A DNA stretch of 64,000 bases from Curtobacterium sp. VKM Ac-1393 (lineage in GTDB: Bacteria > Actinomycetota > Actinomycetes > Actinomycetales > Microbacteriaceae), in NCBI RefSeq assembly GCF_015350995.1, contig NZ_JADKRW010000006.1, positions 326,301 to 390,300 on the forward strand, written 5' to 3'. Position numbers and translations under genes: made by a program. How positions within the stretch are numbered: the stretch's first letter is position 1; each line of letters starts with the position of its first letter. Below the pieces are notes generated by a model, which saw only the letters and a list, made by a program, of their open reading frames with translations, ran no database searches and had not been told where the DNA came from. Shown here piece by piece: positions 51,533 to 60,409 of this stretch.

Positions 51533-52159
51533 TTAGGCCGCGAGTGCTGCCTGTGGGTTGATGATTGCTTCGTACTCGATGGGCGTCAACTTCCCGAGAC
51601 CGCGCTGTCGGCGCTTTCGGTGGTAGGTGCCCTCGATCCAGTGCACGATCGCGAGCCGCAGTTGCTCACGAGAAGTCCATCGGTGCCGGTTGAGGACGTT
51701 CTTCTGCAGCAGCGCGAAGAACGACTCCATTGCCGCGTTGTCCGCGCACGCCCCGACCCTGCCCATCGACCCCAGCAGTCCGGCATCCGACAGCGCTCGA
51801 ACGAACTTCTTGGACCGGAACTGGCTGCCGCGATCCGAATGAACCACGGTGTGGAGCGGGTCGCGGCGAGAGATTGCCATCTGCAGTGCCGCGACGGCGA
51901 GCGAGGATCGCATCCGAGAGTCGATGGAGTAGCCCACGATCCGGCGGGAGCACGCGTCCTTCACAGCGCAGAGGTAGAGCTTGCCCTCGCCCGTGTTGTG
52001 CTCGGTGATGTCGGTCAACCACAGCTTGTCCAGATCCGGAGCGGTGAACGCCCTCCGCACCCGATCGTCATGCGCTGGTGGTCCGGCCTTCCGGGTCAGG
52101 CCCCGTTTCTTCGCGTGCAGTGACCAGAGCCGCTGCTGCGAGCACAACCGCCAGACACG
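51533..52159 (-). pseudogene. IS3-family transposase (OrfB) fragment
   Basis: About 208 codons of the IS3/IS150-type integrase: KAGPPAHDDRVRRAF, LWLTDITEHNTGEGKLYLCA (first Asp), VVHSDRGSQFRSKKFVRAL (second Asp) and MESFFALLQKNVL (Glu). The 5' part breaks exactly at the left end of the IS21-type element (about 52160), and the remaining 5' sequence is not found on the other side, so IS21 insertion was accompanied by deletion. OrfA is absent, so it cannot move by itself. Confidence 0.85.
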
Positions 52160-52229
52160 TGTTGATGCCGAAGTAGAACGGACCCCCTGACGCCGAACTG
52201 GGATGGACCCCCTGGTTGACGCTAGGAGA

Positions 52230-53483
52230 GTGATCACAGTGGACACGTGGGCAGAGATCCGTCGGCTGCATCGAGCGGACAAGGTGCCGATCAAGCAGAT
52301 CGCGCGGGAGCTCGGGATCGGCCGGAACACGGTTCGTCGGGCGTTGCGGGGTGAGGAGCCTCCGAATCGTGCGCGTGGGCCGCGCGGGTCGAAGATCGAT
52401 CCGTTCGTGCCGCAGATCCGGGCGCTGCTGGCAGAGCATCCGCGGATGCCGGCGTCCGTGATCGCGGAACGGGTGGGTTGGTCGTTCTCGCCATCGTTGC
52501 TGCGGGAACGTGTGTCGGAGTTGCGGCCGGACTATCTCGGCGTGGACCCGGCGGACCGGCTCTCGTTCAGATCGGGCGAAGTGATCCAGTGCGATCTCTG
52601 GTTCCCCGAGACCAGGATCCCTGTCGGTGACGGGCAGGACCGGATCTTGCCGGTGCTGGTGATGGTCTCGGGGTTCTCCCGGCGGATCGAGGCGCTCGTG
52701 CTGCCGTCGCGGCAGGGCGGGGACCTCACTGCGGGGATGTGGATGCTGCTGCAACGTTTCGGCGGGATCCCGAAGTCGCTGCTTTGGGACCGGGAGGCTG
52801 CGATCGGAGGGCTGGGGCGTCCGACGGTCCTCGCAGCGACGTTCACGGGAACGATCGCGACGAAGCTGCGGTTGGCGCCGGCGAGGGATCCCGAGACCAA
52901 GGGTGTCGTCGAGCGGGCGAACCGGTATCTCGAGACGTCGTTCTTACCCGGCCGGCTCTTCCAGAACGTCCACGATTTCAACGCCCAGCTGGGTGTCTGG
53001 TTGACCGAGCGGGCGAACCAGCGGAAGGTCCGCTCGATCGGAGCCCGCCCGGTCGAGCTCGACGCCCTCGACCGCGCCGGGATGCAGTCCCTCCCGTCGG
53101 TCGCGCCGACCACGGGGCTGCGGACGCGGGTCCGGCTCGCCAGGGACTATTACGTCCGCGTCGACGGCAACGACTACTCCGCCGACCCGCGCTTCATCGG
53201 ACGGTTCGTCGACGTCCACGCAGCACTCGACGAAGTGCGCATCACCTGCAGCGGCGAGCCTGCCGAACGACACGATCGGTCATTGCGCACCGGACAGACG
53301 ATCACCGACCCTGAGCACGTCGTCGTCGCAGCGCGCCTGCGCGCCCACTACCGGGCCCCGAAGCCCGCGACGGTCCGCTCGCACCAGGACGGGCACCAGG
53401 TCCAGATCCGAGCCCTGTCCGACTACGACGCCCTGTTCGGCGTCGACTTCACCACCGATACCACGACGAAAGAAGCACGATGA
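52230..53483 (+). CDS. istA: IS21 transposase IstA
   Basis: 417 residues from the GTG at 52230 (a GTG at 52239, 10 nt after AGGAG, is the alternative). N-terminal HTH VDTWAEIRRLHRADKVPIKQ then ARELGIGRNTVRRAL; DDE residues in IQCDLWFPE, LLWDREAAIG and KGVVERANRYLE. It catalyses strand transfer together with IstB. The stop overlaps the istB start (ATGA). Confidence 0.94.
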   Translation: MITVDTWAEIRRLHRADKVPIKQIARELGIGRNTVRRALRGEEPPNRARGPRGSKIDPFVPQIRALLAEHPRMPASVIAERVGWSFSPSLLRERVSELRPDYLGVDPADRLSFRSGEVIQCDLWFPETRIPVGDGQDRILPVLVMVSGFSRRIEALVLPSRQGGDLTAGMWMLLQRFGGIPKSLLWDREAAIGGLGRPTVLAATFTGTIATKLRLAPARDPETKGVVERANRYLETSFLPGRLFQNVHDFNAQLGVWLTERANQRKVRSIGARPVELDALDRAGMQSLPSVAPTTGLRTRVRLARDYYVRVDGNDYSADPRFIGRFVDVHAALDEVRITCSGEPAERHDRSLRTGQTITDPEHVVVAARLRAHYRAPKPATVRSHQDGHQVQIRALSDYDALFGVDFTTDTTTKEAR

Positions 53484-54292
53484 CCAGCAAAACCACGACG
53501 CAGACCGACGCACCGATCCCGAAGAACAGCGAGCAGGTCGCTTCCAAGCTCGCCTACCTCGCCCGAGCGTTGAAGACCCCGACGATCGGACGGGTCTGGG
53601 AAGACCTCGCCGATCGCGCCAGGGACGGCAACTGGGCGCACGAGGAATACCTCGCCGCGGTCCTCGAGCGGCAGGTCGCGGACCGGGAGTCCGCTGGCAC
53701 GATCATGCGGATCCGGACCGCGCACTTCCCGCAGGTGAAAACGATCGAGGACTTCAACCTCGACCACCTCCCATCGCTCCGACGCGACGTCCTCGCGCAC
53801 CTGGCGACGTCGACGTTCATCGCGAAACAGGAGAACGTGATCCTGCTCGGCCCGCCCGGACTCGGGAAAACCCATCTCGCGATCGGCCTCGGCGTGAAAG
53901 CCGCCCACGCCGGCTACTCGGTCCTGTTCGACACCGCGAACAACTGGATCGCCCGTCTCGCGGCCGCGCACCACAAGGGCCAGCTCGAGGCCGAGCTGAA
54001 GAAGATCCGCCGCTACAAGCTGATCATCGTCGACGAGATCGGCTACATCCCGTTCGACCAAGACGCCGCGAACCTCTTCTTCCAACTCGTCGCGTCCCGC
54101 TACGAACAGGGATCGATCATGGTCACCAGCAACCTGCCATTCAGCCGGTGGGGCGAGACCTTCGGCGACGACGTCGTCGCGTCAGCCATGATCGACCGCC
54201 TCGTCCACCATGCCGAGGTCCTCACCCTCTCCGGCGATTCCTACCGCACCCACGGCCGCCGCGACCTCATCAACCAGACCGAGAACAACTAA
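53480..54292 (+). CDS. istB: IS21 ATP-binding helper IstB
   Basis: A 270-residue AAA+ ATPase related to DnaC. Walker A is GPPGLGKTHLAIGLG, Walker B LIIVDEIGYIPF; the sensor region MVTSNLPFSRWGETFGDD is intact. IstB delivers target DNA to IstA and activates transposition. Complete, so the element may be active. Confidence 0.95.
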   Translation: MTSKTTTQTDAPIPKNSEQVASKLAYLARALKTPTIGRVWEDLADRARDGNWAHEEYLAAVLERQVADRESAGTIMRIRTAHFPQVKTIEDFNLDHLPSLRRDVLAHLATSTFIAKQENVILLGPPGLGKTHLAIGLGVKAAHAGYSVLFDTANNWIARLAAAHHKGQLEAELKKIRRYKLIIVDEIGYIPFDQDAANLFFQLVASRYEQGSIMVTSNLPFSRWGETFGDDVVASAMIDRLVHHAEVLTLSGDSYRTHGRRDLINQTENN

Positions 54293-54387
54293 GCTCAACA
54301 ACCCCAGAAGGGGTCCGCCCCAGTTCGGCACAAAGGGGTCCGTTCTACTTCGGCGTCAACACCAGCGGCCTCGCCGGCGTGCACCCA

Positions 54388-54672
54388 TCAGTGACGCGCC
54401 TGCGGCCGCAGGGACCGCTTCTTGAGCCGGTCCATCGGCACCCACACGTGGTGGACGAAACCCATGTGCACGAGCTGCACGTAGACCACATCATCGTCCG
54501 TCTGTTCCACGAAGCCGGGGCACGTCTGCGGGCCCGAACGCGTGAACTCCACCTGCACCCACACAGCCGGGTAACCGGACACTCGGTCCGGCGCCGGCGG
54601 AGCATCGATACCGAACGGCTGATCCTCGGGCGGATCAGGGTGGCTCGGCGGCGCCCACCGGTGTTCGGGCAT
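54388..54672 (-). CDS. Hypothetical protein, 94 aa
   Basis: Starts MPEHRWAPPSHPDPPED; the C-terminal half has beta strands (YPAVWVQVEFTRS; DDVVYVQLVHMGFVHHVWVP). Pro- and His-rich N-terminus. Not recognised; typical of small genes on actinobacterial mobile elements. Same strand as the next small ORF at 54710. Confidence 0.5.
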   Translation of the reverse strand: MPEHRWAPPSHPDPPEDQPFGIDAPPAPDRVSGYPAVWVQVEFTRSGPQTCPGFVEQTDDDVVYVQLVHMGFVHHVWVPMDRLKKRSLRPQARH

Positions 54673-54709
54673 GCACCGATGATGAACGTGGCCGCCGACA
54701 CCAGCGGTG

Positions 54710-54904
54710 TCAGCGCTGCCGCCGGCGACCCTCCTGCACCTCACCGATCAGCCGCATTGTGCGCTGCAGCGCCGCCTCCCGCAGCGCCACATCGGGCGCA
54801 GATCGGTCAAGCCGATTCAGCCGGCGGATCGCACTCCGCCGCGTAGCCGCGAGTTCGTCAACGGACAGCCACTGCAACCGCTCGAGCTCATCGTCCACAC
54901 TCAA
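54710..54904 (-). CDS. Hypothetical small helical protein, 64 aa
   Basis: MSVDDELERLQWLSVDELAA begins an amphipathic, Arg-rich helical protein. It ends 37 nt before the start of the 54388 gene, so the two may be co-transcribed. No family recognised. Confidence 0.4.
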   Translation of the reverse strand: MSVDDELERLQWLSVDELAATRRSAIRRLNRLDRSAPDVALREAALQRTMRLIGEVQEGRRRQR

Positions 54905-54998
54905 CAGGCTAGACAGGCAAACCGATCATCCAACCACCACGACCCCGCCACCTCGAGCAGCTGCATCCAACGTCGACGAACCGGCCTTGACCCCTCCA

Positions 54999-55048
54999 GT
55001 GGCCTGCGCAGCGCAGCGCAGACAGAGCGCACGCGCGCAGCGCGCATC
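54999..55048 (+). repeat. Short GC-rich repeat, copy 1
   Basis: GGCCTGCGCAGCG..GACAG(A/G)GCGCA..CGCG(C/T)AGCG. A second copy with a 6-nt deletion is at 57395-57433; the pair flanks the HEPN cargo segment. Confidence 0.45.
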
Positions 55049-55096
55049 CCGCACTCTGTGGTCCACGGTGTGGGAGCGATCGGGGAAGACGGATCC

Positions 55097-55288
55097 ATGA
55101 CTGCCGTCCGCGGCACGATCCGCTCCACGAACACCATCACCGCTGATGGCCCAGCAGACGACCAGAGCACCGCCCGTGCCCGTGCCCGCGCCATAGACGG
55201 CCTGAATCTCACCGGTTACGACGTCGCGAAGACGAACACGCTGAGCCCCGACGGATGGATCAGCCTCGGCATCACCGTCGAAGCCTGA
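55097..55288 (+). CDS. Hypothetical small protein, 63 aa
   Basis: MTAVRGTIRSTNTITADGPA leads into ARARAIDGLNLTGYDVAKTN and a beta-like end (GWISLGITVEA). The C-terminal pattern fits a small ferredoxin-like fold. The start ATG at 55097 is the first reasonable one. It is followed 22 nt later by another small gene. Confidence 0.45.
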   Translation: MTAVRGTIRSTNTITADGPADDQSTARARARAIDGLNLTGYDVAKTNTLSPDGWISLGITVEA

Positions 55289-55310
55289 CGCTGGCGAGAG
55301 ACGAGACGGC

Positions 55311-55505
55311 ATGGTAATCCACCCCGCGATCGTGCTCACCTGCGACGGCTACCAGTGCAGTGCAAAGCTTGCGCTGATCGGCCCCAACGCGGTCAGCTAC
55401 CACGGTGCGCGCGTCCACGCGGAATCTTTAGGGTGGGACTGCCCAGCAGACGACGTCGACCGGTGCCCCAACTACAGCGCAGCACAGGCAGCACTCGACT
55501 CCTAG
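55311..55505 (+). CDS. Hypothetical small Cys-containing protein, 64 aa
   Basis: MVIHPAIVLTCDGYQCSAKL, then LGWDCPADDVDRCPNYS: four Cys residues spaced in pairs suggest a zinc-binding knuckle. GARVHAESLGWDCP resembles small proteins of phages and actinobacterial elements. Its end overlaps the convergent HEPN gene by 4 nt. Confidence 0.55.
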   Translation: MVIHPAIVLTCDGYQCSAKLALIGPNAVSYHGARVHAESLGWDCPADDVDRCPNYSAAQAALDS

Positions 55506-57322
55506 CTATCAAATTCACCGTGATCAGGCCCCTCATGGTTCAGACCGTTCCAGTAGGGGATATACACGAGGCGCAGCAGGAACCACCATGCGTACACCGC
55601 ATGCAGACTTACCGCCTCTCCGTCGGACAGAAGACCATGAGCAACCGCGTTCCGCATGTTTGCCCCTATAGGCCCTCCGAATAACGCCCTTAACTCGAAA
55701 ACTATATCAGTTCCAAATACCTCGACCACTTCTGGGATCGCAAGCAGGCTACTGAGCCCGATCTCCTGCTCCACTCGATCCCCCATTGTTGTGGTCGATA
55801 TACCCAACTCATTGAGCGCAGACCGAACTATATGTTCAATCTGGGGAGTAAGCATATACAGGGCAGCAGTGAAGTCGTAGTTGAAGCCTGCCGCTAGAGC
55901 GCGAGCCACAGTCTGCTCACGCCCACTCGGCACAATAGGAGAACATCGGGCCACGACTGCACAGTCACGAACTCGGATTCGGTGCTCCAACGTGAGTACC
56001 TCGAGTGCAGGTAGAATGCGGCCCTTGACAGCCCACTGGACATGGATGTCATCGAAAACTTGGACCATCTCATCCCAGAGTTTTCCCGAGTATCCACCCC
56101 AAGGCCCATCTTCCTCAGGAGCCGCATTATGTACGACTCGCCCGTCTGCAGCTAGATGCTGGGTGGAGACAATACTCATAATTGCCGATTCAGCTAGACG
56201 CTTCTCGGCCTCGCGACGTTCATCGCCCTCAACCACGTACGGCACTGCGCCGACGAGCAAGAGGGTCGCGTATGCGGCATCCTCGCCTGAAACTGCCGCC
56301 TGAACCTGCTCAGCCTCTGCCCGGAGGTCAATGCTCCCGCCCGTGATCGGACGCATTTCGTCTAATGCAGAGACACCAGAAGACCTAATGAGCTTCGCGA
56401 TGTCAGAAGCAAGTCCGCTAATATCAAGGCGCGCACGCTGTTTATTCGAGATCAATCTCAAACTTTGCAAAGCCGATTGATACAAAGCCACAGCGGAAAG
56501 GGCGCTTCCCTTTAGCCTCCGGTCCGCTTCGGCCATCCACCACTTGACAACCTCATACTGCGCCGCTGCTTCGGCATCCGCGTTCCCTAGCCTCTTATAC
56601 AGCTTGGCGGCGTAAGTAGATAGCTCACGCCGTAGCGTACCTCCATCGGTGTCGGTGGCCAGTGTTGTAAGCCGCTCCGCTACCCGCGCCCATTCGGACC
56701 GATCCGGCAGGCCAGTGTCGAGGAGTAGATCAACGAGGTCTAGCGACCGGCGAGCATCAGCTTCCCAGAATGCTTTGCTGAGCATATCGCATGCAGCTTG
56801 AAGCTCCTCCTTGAGTTTGAGCTGACGGGCTATGTGTAGGTACCGCGGCCAATTGTCCTCGTCCTCAAGGTACCAAGATTCACCTGTATCCATGCCCACG
56901 CGAAGCCAGCTGATCACAGCCCGTCGTCCCGCCTCATGCGGCTGAGTGCCGTGCCTTCTTATCCATAAGATGTCATTGCAACGGGCCACTAGGCGTGCGC
57001 TCGCCACCCGAGGGATTAGTTCTGCGATAAAATCTAGATCGACGTTGGTCATGTCATCGGGGACAAAGGATCTTCGCCCCTGAAACTGCGCCATTGGGGC
57101 ATATGGGTCGTGCATCTGGTCATTCGCTGTTATGAGCGAGGAGATTCCGGCCAGAAGACGGCAAGCTGCAGCAGCTTCGACGTCATCGGCCGCCTCCGCC
57201 TTGCGTGTGAGGTCCCCGAAACCGCTCCAGAGCTCAAGGAAAGTGGCCTCTTGCGCGTCAATTGAAGCCCAAGCCGTTCGATCGAGCGCTTGTAGAGACG
57301 GGTGCGCGGGAGCATCGTTCAT
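55502..57322 (-). CDS. HEPN-domain (DUF4209-like) protein, candidate defence effector
   Basis: About 606 residues (a GTG at 57379 would add 19). The C-terminal region (ALAAGFNYDFTAALYMLTPQ, IEHIVRSALNELG, FGTDIVFELRALF) resembles DUF4209/HEPN proteins. About 50 residues from the end is MRNAVAHGLL, an R-x4-H motif that forms the RNase site in HEPN nucleases. The N-terminal 400 residues are helical repeats. GC content is clearly lower than in neighbours, a sign of recent transfer. HEPN proteins of this kind are often RNA-cutting toxins or abortive-infection effectors; no partner antitoxin is obvious. Confidence 0.7.
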   Translation of the reverse strand: MNDAPAHPSLQALDRTAWASIDAQEATFLELWSGFGDLTRKAEAADDVEAAAACRLLAGISSLITANDQMHDPYAPMAQFQGRRSFVPDDMTNVDLDFIAELIPRVASARLVARCNDILWIRRHGTQPHEAGRRAVISWLRVGMDTGESWYLEDEDNWPRYLHIARQLKLKEELQAACDMLSKAFWEADARRSLDLVDLLLDTGLPDRSEWARVAERLTTLATDTDGGTLRRELSTYAAKLYKRLGNADAEAAAQYEVVKWWMAEADRRLKGSALSAVALYQSALQSLRLISNKQRARLDISGLASDIAKLIRSSGVSALDEMRPITGGSIDLRAEAEQVQAAVSGEDAAYATLLLVGAVPYVVEGDERREAEKRLAESAIMSIVSTQHLAADGRVVHNAAPEEDGPWGGYSGKLWDEMVQVFDDIHVQWAVKGRILPALEVLTLEHRIRVRDCAVVARCSPIVPSGREQTVARALAAGFNYDFTAALYMLTPQIEHIVRSALNELGISTTTMGDRVEQEIGLSSLLAIPEVVEVFGTDIVFELRALFGGPIGANMRNAVAHGLLSDGEAVSLHAVYAWWFLLRLVYIPYWNGLNHEGPDHGEFDS

Positions 57323-57394
57323 TGCCGCAGCATACGATGAGCTGCCGTCTGCCCTCCCCGCCTGTGCCTTTAGCCTCACCGTCTCGATAGCCGA

Positions 57395-57433
57395 TGGCCT
57401 GCGCAGCGGAGACAGGGCGCAGCCGCGTAGCGA
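57395..57433 (+). repeat. Short GC-rich repeat, copy 2
   Basis: Matches 54999-55048 over about 40 bp with one 6-nt gap (GGCCTGCGCAGCGGAGACAG start). It lies directly upstream of the HEPN gene. Confidence 0.45.
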
Positions 57434-57439
57434 CCCGGA

Positions 57440-58027
57440 TCAGACTCGAGCCATTCCGCGCACGCGGCGCCAGAGTGAGAGCCTGTCGGACCGGCATTCC
57501 TCGAGGGAACGCACGTCCAGGCCGCGAACATCGGCGACGAGCTCTTTCTCGATCCCGCCCATGTAGCGCGCGTACACACGATCGCTCGGGATGCGGGCGA
57601 CCCACACGCTCGCCGAGCGATCTCCCGGCGCCTGGCGATCACGGGCAAAGTACCGAGCCTGCTCAACCTCGAGAGACCATGACAAGCCTTCGCGGTTCGC
57701 TTGCGTCGCGCCCCGGAATGCCACCCATGTCCCGCGACGTCGTCGCTGGACGACCATGTCCTCGGTGTACTCGGCGAACTCGAACATCGCGCGCCACACC
57801 TCGCCAGGGACAGGGGAATCACCGAGCCGGTACCGCCACATCCTCGGAAGGAAGAACGTCAGCATCCCCGGAGTCAGAGCCCCCGACTCAAACCGCTCGA
57901 CGACAGCAGGCTCAGGCGCGAGGTTTCCGGTCTCGTTCACCAGCCGTACGATGCCGGCGAACTCGTCGTCCGACAAAGTCAGTTGTGCCCGCTCCGCCAT
58001 TGCGCGCACATCACTTTCCGCGACCAT
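57440..58027 (-). CDS. ADP-ribosyltransferase-like protein
   Basis: A 195-residue protein. The C-terminal half shows the R-S-E order of ADP-ribosyltransferase folds: WVAFRGATQA (Arg105), GLSWSLEVEQARYFA (Ser116/118) and GIEKELVADV (Glu160/162, an ExE motif). The N-terminal half is helical, beginning MVAESDVRAMAERAQLTLSD. If active it would transfer ADP-ribose from NAD+ to a cell target, as toxins or phage-defence effectors do. The similarity is by motif only; no secretion signal is seen. Confidence 0.5.
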   Translation of the reverse strand: MVAESDVRAMAERAQLTLSDDEFAGIVRLVNETGNLAPEPAVVERFESGALTPGMLTFFLPRMWRYRLGDSPVPGEVWRAMFEFAEYTEDMVVQRRRRGTWVAFRGATQANREGLSWSLEVEQARYFARDRQAPGDRSASVWVARIPSDRVYARYMGGIEKELVADVRGLDVRSLEECRSDRLSLWRRVRGMARV

Positions 58028-58045
58028 GAAGTTCTCCGCCGGTTC

Positions 58046-58294
58046 CTAGTTGTGCTTCCCCAGCCCGGGAAGCCCGCCACCCAGCGCCCGGACCGACTTC
58101 CCCTTGTGCGCCCGTCGTGGCTTCTTCTTCGACTTCGCGACCGGCTGTGTGCCGTTCTCGCACCGGAGGTGACTTGATGGCACCTTGTGCCGCTCGAACC
58201 CGCGAACGACCCCCTCCACAACGACAACCCGGACCAGTGCGCCGCAGGATCCGCATCGTTCGTAGCCCTCAGGCCTCGGTGCGGGTCGTTTCAT
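58046..58294 (-). CDS. Small zinc-ribbon-like basic protein
   Basis: 82 residues: MKRPAPRPEGYERCGSCGAL (a C-G-S-C knuckle), a hydrophobic strand, SSHLRCENGTQ, then a Lys/Arg-rich tail (KSKKKPRRAHKGK). It probably binds nucleic acid. It ends 18 nt before the ART-like gene and may be its operon partner. Confidence 0.55.
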   Translation of the reverse strand: MKRPAPRPEGYERCGSCGALVRVVVVEGVVRGFERHKVPSSHLRCENGTQPVAKSKKKPRRAHKGKSVRALGGGLPGLGKHN

Positions 58295-58326
58295 GACGCG
58301 AGCGTAGTGGCTGCCGGCGACGTTTC

Positions 58327-58638
58327 TCAGAGGATGGCGGCTGCTACTGCTGGCACACCGAAGACGACGGCGAACAAGGAGCAGAGCGCCGCGCCGTCCT
58401 CGAGCTTCTTCTTGTCCAGGTTGTACCAACCCCCGTCGCGGGCAAACGCACTGCAGATCTCTTTCCCCAGCACCAGAACACCCGCGATGATGGCGGCACC
58501 CTTCGCCCACACCGAGTCGGCCGGAAACAGCAGCACCATCAGGACCACGAGCAGCACGAGGGCGACGACAGCGACGATCGCGCTCACCAGAGTGCTCCTG
58601 CGCCGAACAGGAGTCGTATTGGTCGAATTACTTGTCAT
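58327..58638 (-). CDS. Small membrane protein, 103 aa
   Basis: Two or three hydrophobic segments (STLVSAIVAVVALVLLVVLMV, AIIAGVLVLGKEICSAF, ALCSLFAVVFGVPAVAAAIL) and a charged loop (DGGWYNLDKKKLED). Function unknown; first gene of the minus-strand run toward the HEPN gene. Confidence 0.6.
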   Translation of the reverse strand: MTSNSTNTTPVRRRSTLVSAIVAVVALVLLVVLMVLLFPADSVWAKGAAIIAGVLVLGKEICSAFARDGGWYNLDKKKLEDGAALCSLFAVVFGVPAVAAAIL

Positions 58639-58789
58639 GTCTGCAAGCTACTGAAATCCGTTCCGATGAGCGAACCGCAGGTTTGGCGCAGCAGGCGACG
58701 TCTCGTTAGACGATCGGTGGTTTCAAGTGGTCGTTGCAACGGGCGGTGGTGGAGGCCTCAGAGTAGCGGTCGGCGCGCAATGATGAGTC

Positions 58790-59263
58790 GTGGCCTACTT
58801 CCCTGTGACGAGCGCCGATGTCGACGAGCTGCGGGCGTTCTTGCGCGAGGCTGACCTGACCCTCGCCGGGCTTGATTCGCCAGCTGTGCGGATCTGGATC
58901 GAGCGCGGAGCCAACTCCGGAATTGTTGGCAGCACCGGTTTTGAGCTCAGCGCTGATGGCAGTCATGCCTTGATTCGAAGCGTCGCGGTGTCGGGATCGA
59001 TGCGGGCGGCTGGGACTGGAACACGGCTTGCGAGATACGCGCTGGAGGAGGCCGCTCGCGCCGGCGCTGAGCGAGCATGGTTGTTCTCGCGTCGGTCGGG
59101 GCCCTTCTGGCAGAAGCTCGGTTTCACTCCCGCAGACCGCGACATGCTCGCGTCAGTCCTTCCCGAAACGCAGCAGGTTCGTCTGTTCACCTCAACGGGG
59201 CAACTCGAACGTGAGGTTGCCTGGTCTCGCGACCTCAGCGGCCTTTCACGGACACAGCAGTAG
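58790..59263 (+). CDS. GNAT acetyltransferase, ArsN2-like
   Basis: A 157-residue GNAT protein. The acetyl-CoA loop is in VAVSGSMRAAGTGTRLARYAL; SGPFWQKLGFTPADRDMLAS and LPETQQVRLF fit ArsN2-type proteins, which are linked with arsenic resistance and may acetylate arylarsenicals or methionine-sulfoximine-like compounds. GTG start. It overlaps the convergent IS30 transposase by 18 nt and lies within the inverted repeats, so it may travel with the element. Confidence 0.75.
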   Translation: MAYFPVTSADVDELRAFLREADLTLAGLDSPAVRIWIERGANSGIVGSTGFELSADGSHALIRSVAVSGSMRAAGTGTRLARYALEEAARAGAERAWLFSRRSGPFWQKLGFTPADRDMLASVLPETQQVRLFTSTGQLEREVAWSRDLSGLSRTQQ

Positions 59264-60409
59264 CTGTTCGAATGCTTCTGCCGGGGTGCGGTAGCCGAGC
59301 GTTTTGCGGGGTCGGCTGTTGAGTTCGGCAGCGACTTCGAGGAGCCGTTCCGGGGTGTGGACGGTGAGGTCGGTGGACTTGGGGAAGTACTGGCGGAGTA
59401 GGCCGTTGGTGTTTTCGTTCGAGCCGCGCTGCCAGGGTTTGTGGGGGTCGCAGAAGTAGATCGCGAGGTCCGTGGCGAGGGTGATGTCTTTGTGTCGGGC
59501 AAGCTCGGTGCCCTGATCCCAGGTCAACGACCGACGCAGATGCTCGGGAAGGGTCTGGATGGTGGGGATCATCGCGTCACGGACCGCGTCGGCGCTGTGT
59601 CCGTTTGGGAGGTGGAGCAGCATCACGTACCGGGTGGTGCGTTCAACGAGGGTGCCGATCGCGCTCCTGGCGTTGATCCCGACGATCAGGTCCCCTTCCC
59701 AGTGGCCGGCGACGGCACGATCGTCGGCTTCAGCGGGGCGTTCGCTGATCAGGATCATGTCGCGGATCTTCGACCACGACGCCCGCCGGGGTTCACCACG
59801 ATGCCGACGGATCGCACGGCCGGTGCGGAGGTGTGTGTGCAGGTCAGCGCGCAGGTGACCGCGGCCCTGCACGAACAGGGACTGGTAGATCGTCTCGTGC
59901 GACACGTGCATCTCCGGCCGGTCAGGGAACGTCCGGGCCAGGTCATCACGGATCCGCTCCGGGGACCAGTTCCGCACCAACCGCAGCTCGACCTGCAGAG
60001 CAAGCTCGACTCGGTCCAGCTTCCGCGGTTTCGGGCGCCGCGCACGAGCCCGGTACTGCTTCTCGGCGGAGTACGGCCGGTAGCTGCCGCCAGCCGCGGC
60101 GTTCCTTGTCAGCTCTCGGCTGATCGTGGATGGTGCCCTACCGAGGGCTTTCGCGATCGCACGCACGCTCGCGCCGCTGAGGCGCAGGTCCGCGATCTGG
60201 AGCCGCTCTTCCTGGCTCAGATACCGGTCCGAGCGGGGCTTGTGCGCGAACGGGTTCCGTCCGCCGGCTGCTTTGACCCATCGGTATCCCTGACGTCGGT
60301 CCACGCCGACAGCATCACAGGCCGCCGTTCGTCCGAGGCCCTGTCTCAATAGCTCCCAGAACCGTGCCTCTCGAGCACGGTGTTCCAGCCTCGATCCCAT
60401 CTGCAGCAC
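59246..60409 (-). CDS. IS30-family transposase
   Basis: A 387-residue transposase. HTH regions AACDAVGVDRRQGYRWVK and ASVRAIAKALGRAPSTISRE; DDE residues in GHWEGDLIVG, LTWDQGTELARH and GSNENTNGLLRQYFPK (the NGLLRQYFPK box is diagnostic). Complete and intact. Start near the right inverted repeat, 17 bp inside it. Confidence 0.95.
   Translation of the reverse strand: MLQMGSRLEHRAREARFWELLRQGLGRTAACDAVGVDRRQGYRWVKAAGGRNPFAHKPRSDRYLSQEERLQIADLRLSGASVRAIAKALGRAPSTISRELTRNAAAGGSYRPYSAEKQYRARARRPKPRKLDRVELALQVELRLVRNWSPERIRDDLARTFPDRPEMHVSHETIYQSLFVQGRGHLRADLHTHLRTGRAIRRHRGEPRRASWSKIRDMILISERPAEADDRAVAGHWEGDLIVGINARSAIGTLVERTTRYVMLLHLPNGHSADAVRDAMIPTIQTLPEHLRRSLTWDQGTELARHKDITLATDLAIYFCDPHKPWQRGSNENTNGLLRQYFPKSTDLTVHTPERLLEVAAELNSRPRKTLGYRTPAEAFEQLLLCP

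Larger units (their letters stand above)
52160..54361. mobile_element. Complete IS21-family insertion sequence
   Basis: Ends TGTTGATGCCGAAGTAGAAC (52160, left) and the complementary ending at 54361 (right, GTCAACA) match in 26 of 27 positions (CGGACCCC completes both). A second inner repeat (GCCGAACTGGG...GGACCCC) is present at both ends, as usual for IS21. It carries istA and istB in order. No target duplication is evident, because the left flank is IS3 and the right flank is unrelated. Confidence 0.88.
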
